From positions 1 to 13,811 of the forward strand of contig CAYWTY010000044.1 of assembly GCA_964461335.1 (NCBI GenBank): DNA of 13,811 bases. The letters are read 5' to 3'. How positions within the stretch are numbered: the stretch's first letter is position 1; each line of letters starts with the position of its first letter. Source of the DNA: JAKJBL01 sp964461335 (GTDB lineage Bacteria > Bacillota > Clostridia > Christensenellales > CAG-138). The notes under the pieces are model-generated. The model worked only from the letters and a program-made list of their open reading frames with translations, was not told the DNA's origin and did not search any database. This document shows positions 13,599 through 13,811 of the stretch, piece by piece. The translations under genes were made by a program, and so were the position numbers.

Positions 13599-13663
13599 AT
13601 AGCAAAGCATTTAAGGCTGCTTGTAGAAACGTTTGCGCCGTTTATAGCAAACTTATATGAGAG
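13594..13663 (-). promoter_or_regulatory. Purine riboswitch aptamer, guanine class
   Basis: On the minus strand the leader matches the purine aptamer element by element. P1 is CTCTCATA/TATGGGAG (8 pairs), with TAA as J1/2. P2 is GTTTGC/GCAAAC, with an L2 ending in GG. J2/3 is the invariant GTTTCTAC. P3 is AAGCA/TGCTT, with an L3 containing CCTTAAA. J3/1 ends in C before TATGG. The L2 GG and L3 CC can form the loop-loop pairs. The C in J3/1 is the position that pairs with the ligand and indicates guanine (or hypoxanthine); U would mean adenine. The base before that C is G, where the Bacillus xpt aptamer has A, and P2 is 6 pairs. It is followed by a terminator-like hairpin and controls the hydA-guaD genes. 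Confidence 0.88.
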
Positions 13664-13701
13664 GTAGTCAGGTTAAACATTTATACTCTTTAGCTGCATA
13701 A

Positions 13702-13730
13702 AGCATAGCACTTTTATATGAGTATTTCAA
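13702..13730 (-). promoter_or_regulatory. Sigma-A promoter of the riboswitch-controlled operon
   Basis: On the minus strand: TTGAAA (13730-13725), exactly 17 bases, then TATGCT (13707-13702), preceded by TGC, an extended -10. Initiation is expected near 13695, about 30 bases before the riboswitch aptamer and about 170 bases before the start codon. Confidence 0.75.
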
Positions 13731-13811
13731 TATACAATAACCTGTATCCTTATCAACTTTGTAGCGGCGTCAAACATAGGTTACACATCTGTGCAAGGAA
13801 AGCTGTCATGG

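Noticed and set aside
13525..13605. N-terminal extension of the hydantoinase-type protein from TTG 13605
   Set aside because: It would translate through the leader hairpin, T-tract and AGGAGG. ATG 13524 has a perfect ribosome site and the family's normal N-terminus.
13731..13811. A divergent gene or promoter at the right edge
   Set aside because: Only 81 bases are available; no start with a ribosome site or convincing promoter on the plus strand could be supported.

Overview
The window looks like a piece of an anaerobic, Bacillota-type (clostridial) chromosome. The reasons are strong AGGAGG-like ribosome binding sites, sigma-A style promoters with extended -10 elements, a lipoprotein with a Gram-positive style lipobox, a purine riboswitch, and ferredoxin-dependent 2-oxoacid oxidation. 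The base composition is moderately AT-rich. A Synergistota-like amino-acid fermenter cannot be excluded from sequence alone.

Layout. (1) Bases 1-1249 (+) hold the C-terminal end of a copper-type P1B ATPase, followed by two short overlapping membrane proteins that are homologous halves of an ArsP/DUF318-type permease. (2) Bases 1271-2252 (+) form a self-contained unit: a candidate promoter, a 277-aa lipoprotein of unknown function, and a strong intrinsic terminator. (3) Bases 2253-2803 are about 550 gene-free bases with two operator-like palindromes, a possible promoter between them, and a third long-range inverted repeat. (4) Bases 2804-10794 (+) carry a tightly packed operon: korD-korA-korB-korC (2-oxoacid, probably 2-oxoglutarate:ferredoxin oxidoreductase), the two methylmalonyl-CoA mutase subunits, the MeaB-type G-protein chaperone, methylmalonyl-CoA epimerase, the biotin-dependent carboxyltransferase MmdA, and a 66-aa protein resembling only the N-terminus of a biotin carrier protein. 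(5) Bases 10870-13730 (-) are a convergent two-gene operon of a dihydropyrimidinase/hydantoinase-family amidohydrolase and a guanine deaminase. It has a sigma-A promoter, a guanine-class purine riboswitch and a terminator-like hairpin with a U-tract in its leader.

How the genes work together. The long operon encodes 2-oxoglutarate -> succinyl-CoA + CO2 + reduced ferredoxin -> (R)-methylmalonyl-CoA -> (S)-methylmalonyl-CoA -> propionyl-CoA. This is the logic of glutamate or amino-acid fermentation to propionate, or the reverse for propionate assimilation. The biotinyl carrier domain and the Na+-pumping MmdB subunit needed by a complete decarboxylase are missing from the window. The minus-strand operon points to purine/pyrimidine salvage or breakdown; its leader suggests that guanine itself gates expression.

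Most notable points: the previously unlabelled guanine riboswitch upstream of a guanine deaminase operon, whose terminator can be drawn as competing with the aptamer P1 stem (possible ON switch); the biotin-carrier remnant without its biotin domain; and the paired palindromes in front of the kor-mcm operon. No CRISPR, tRNA, rRNA, transposase or prophage gene was seen.
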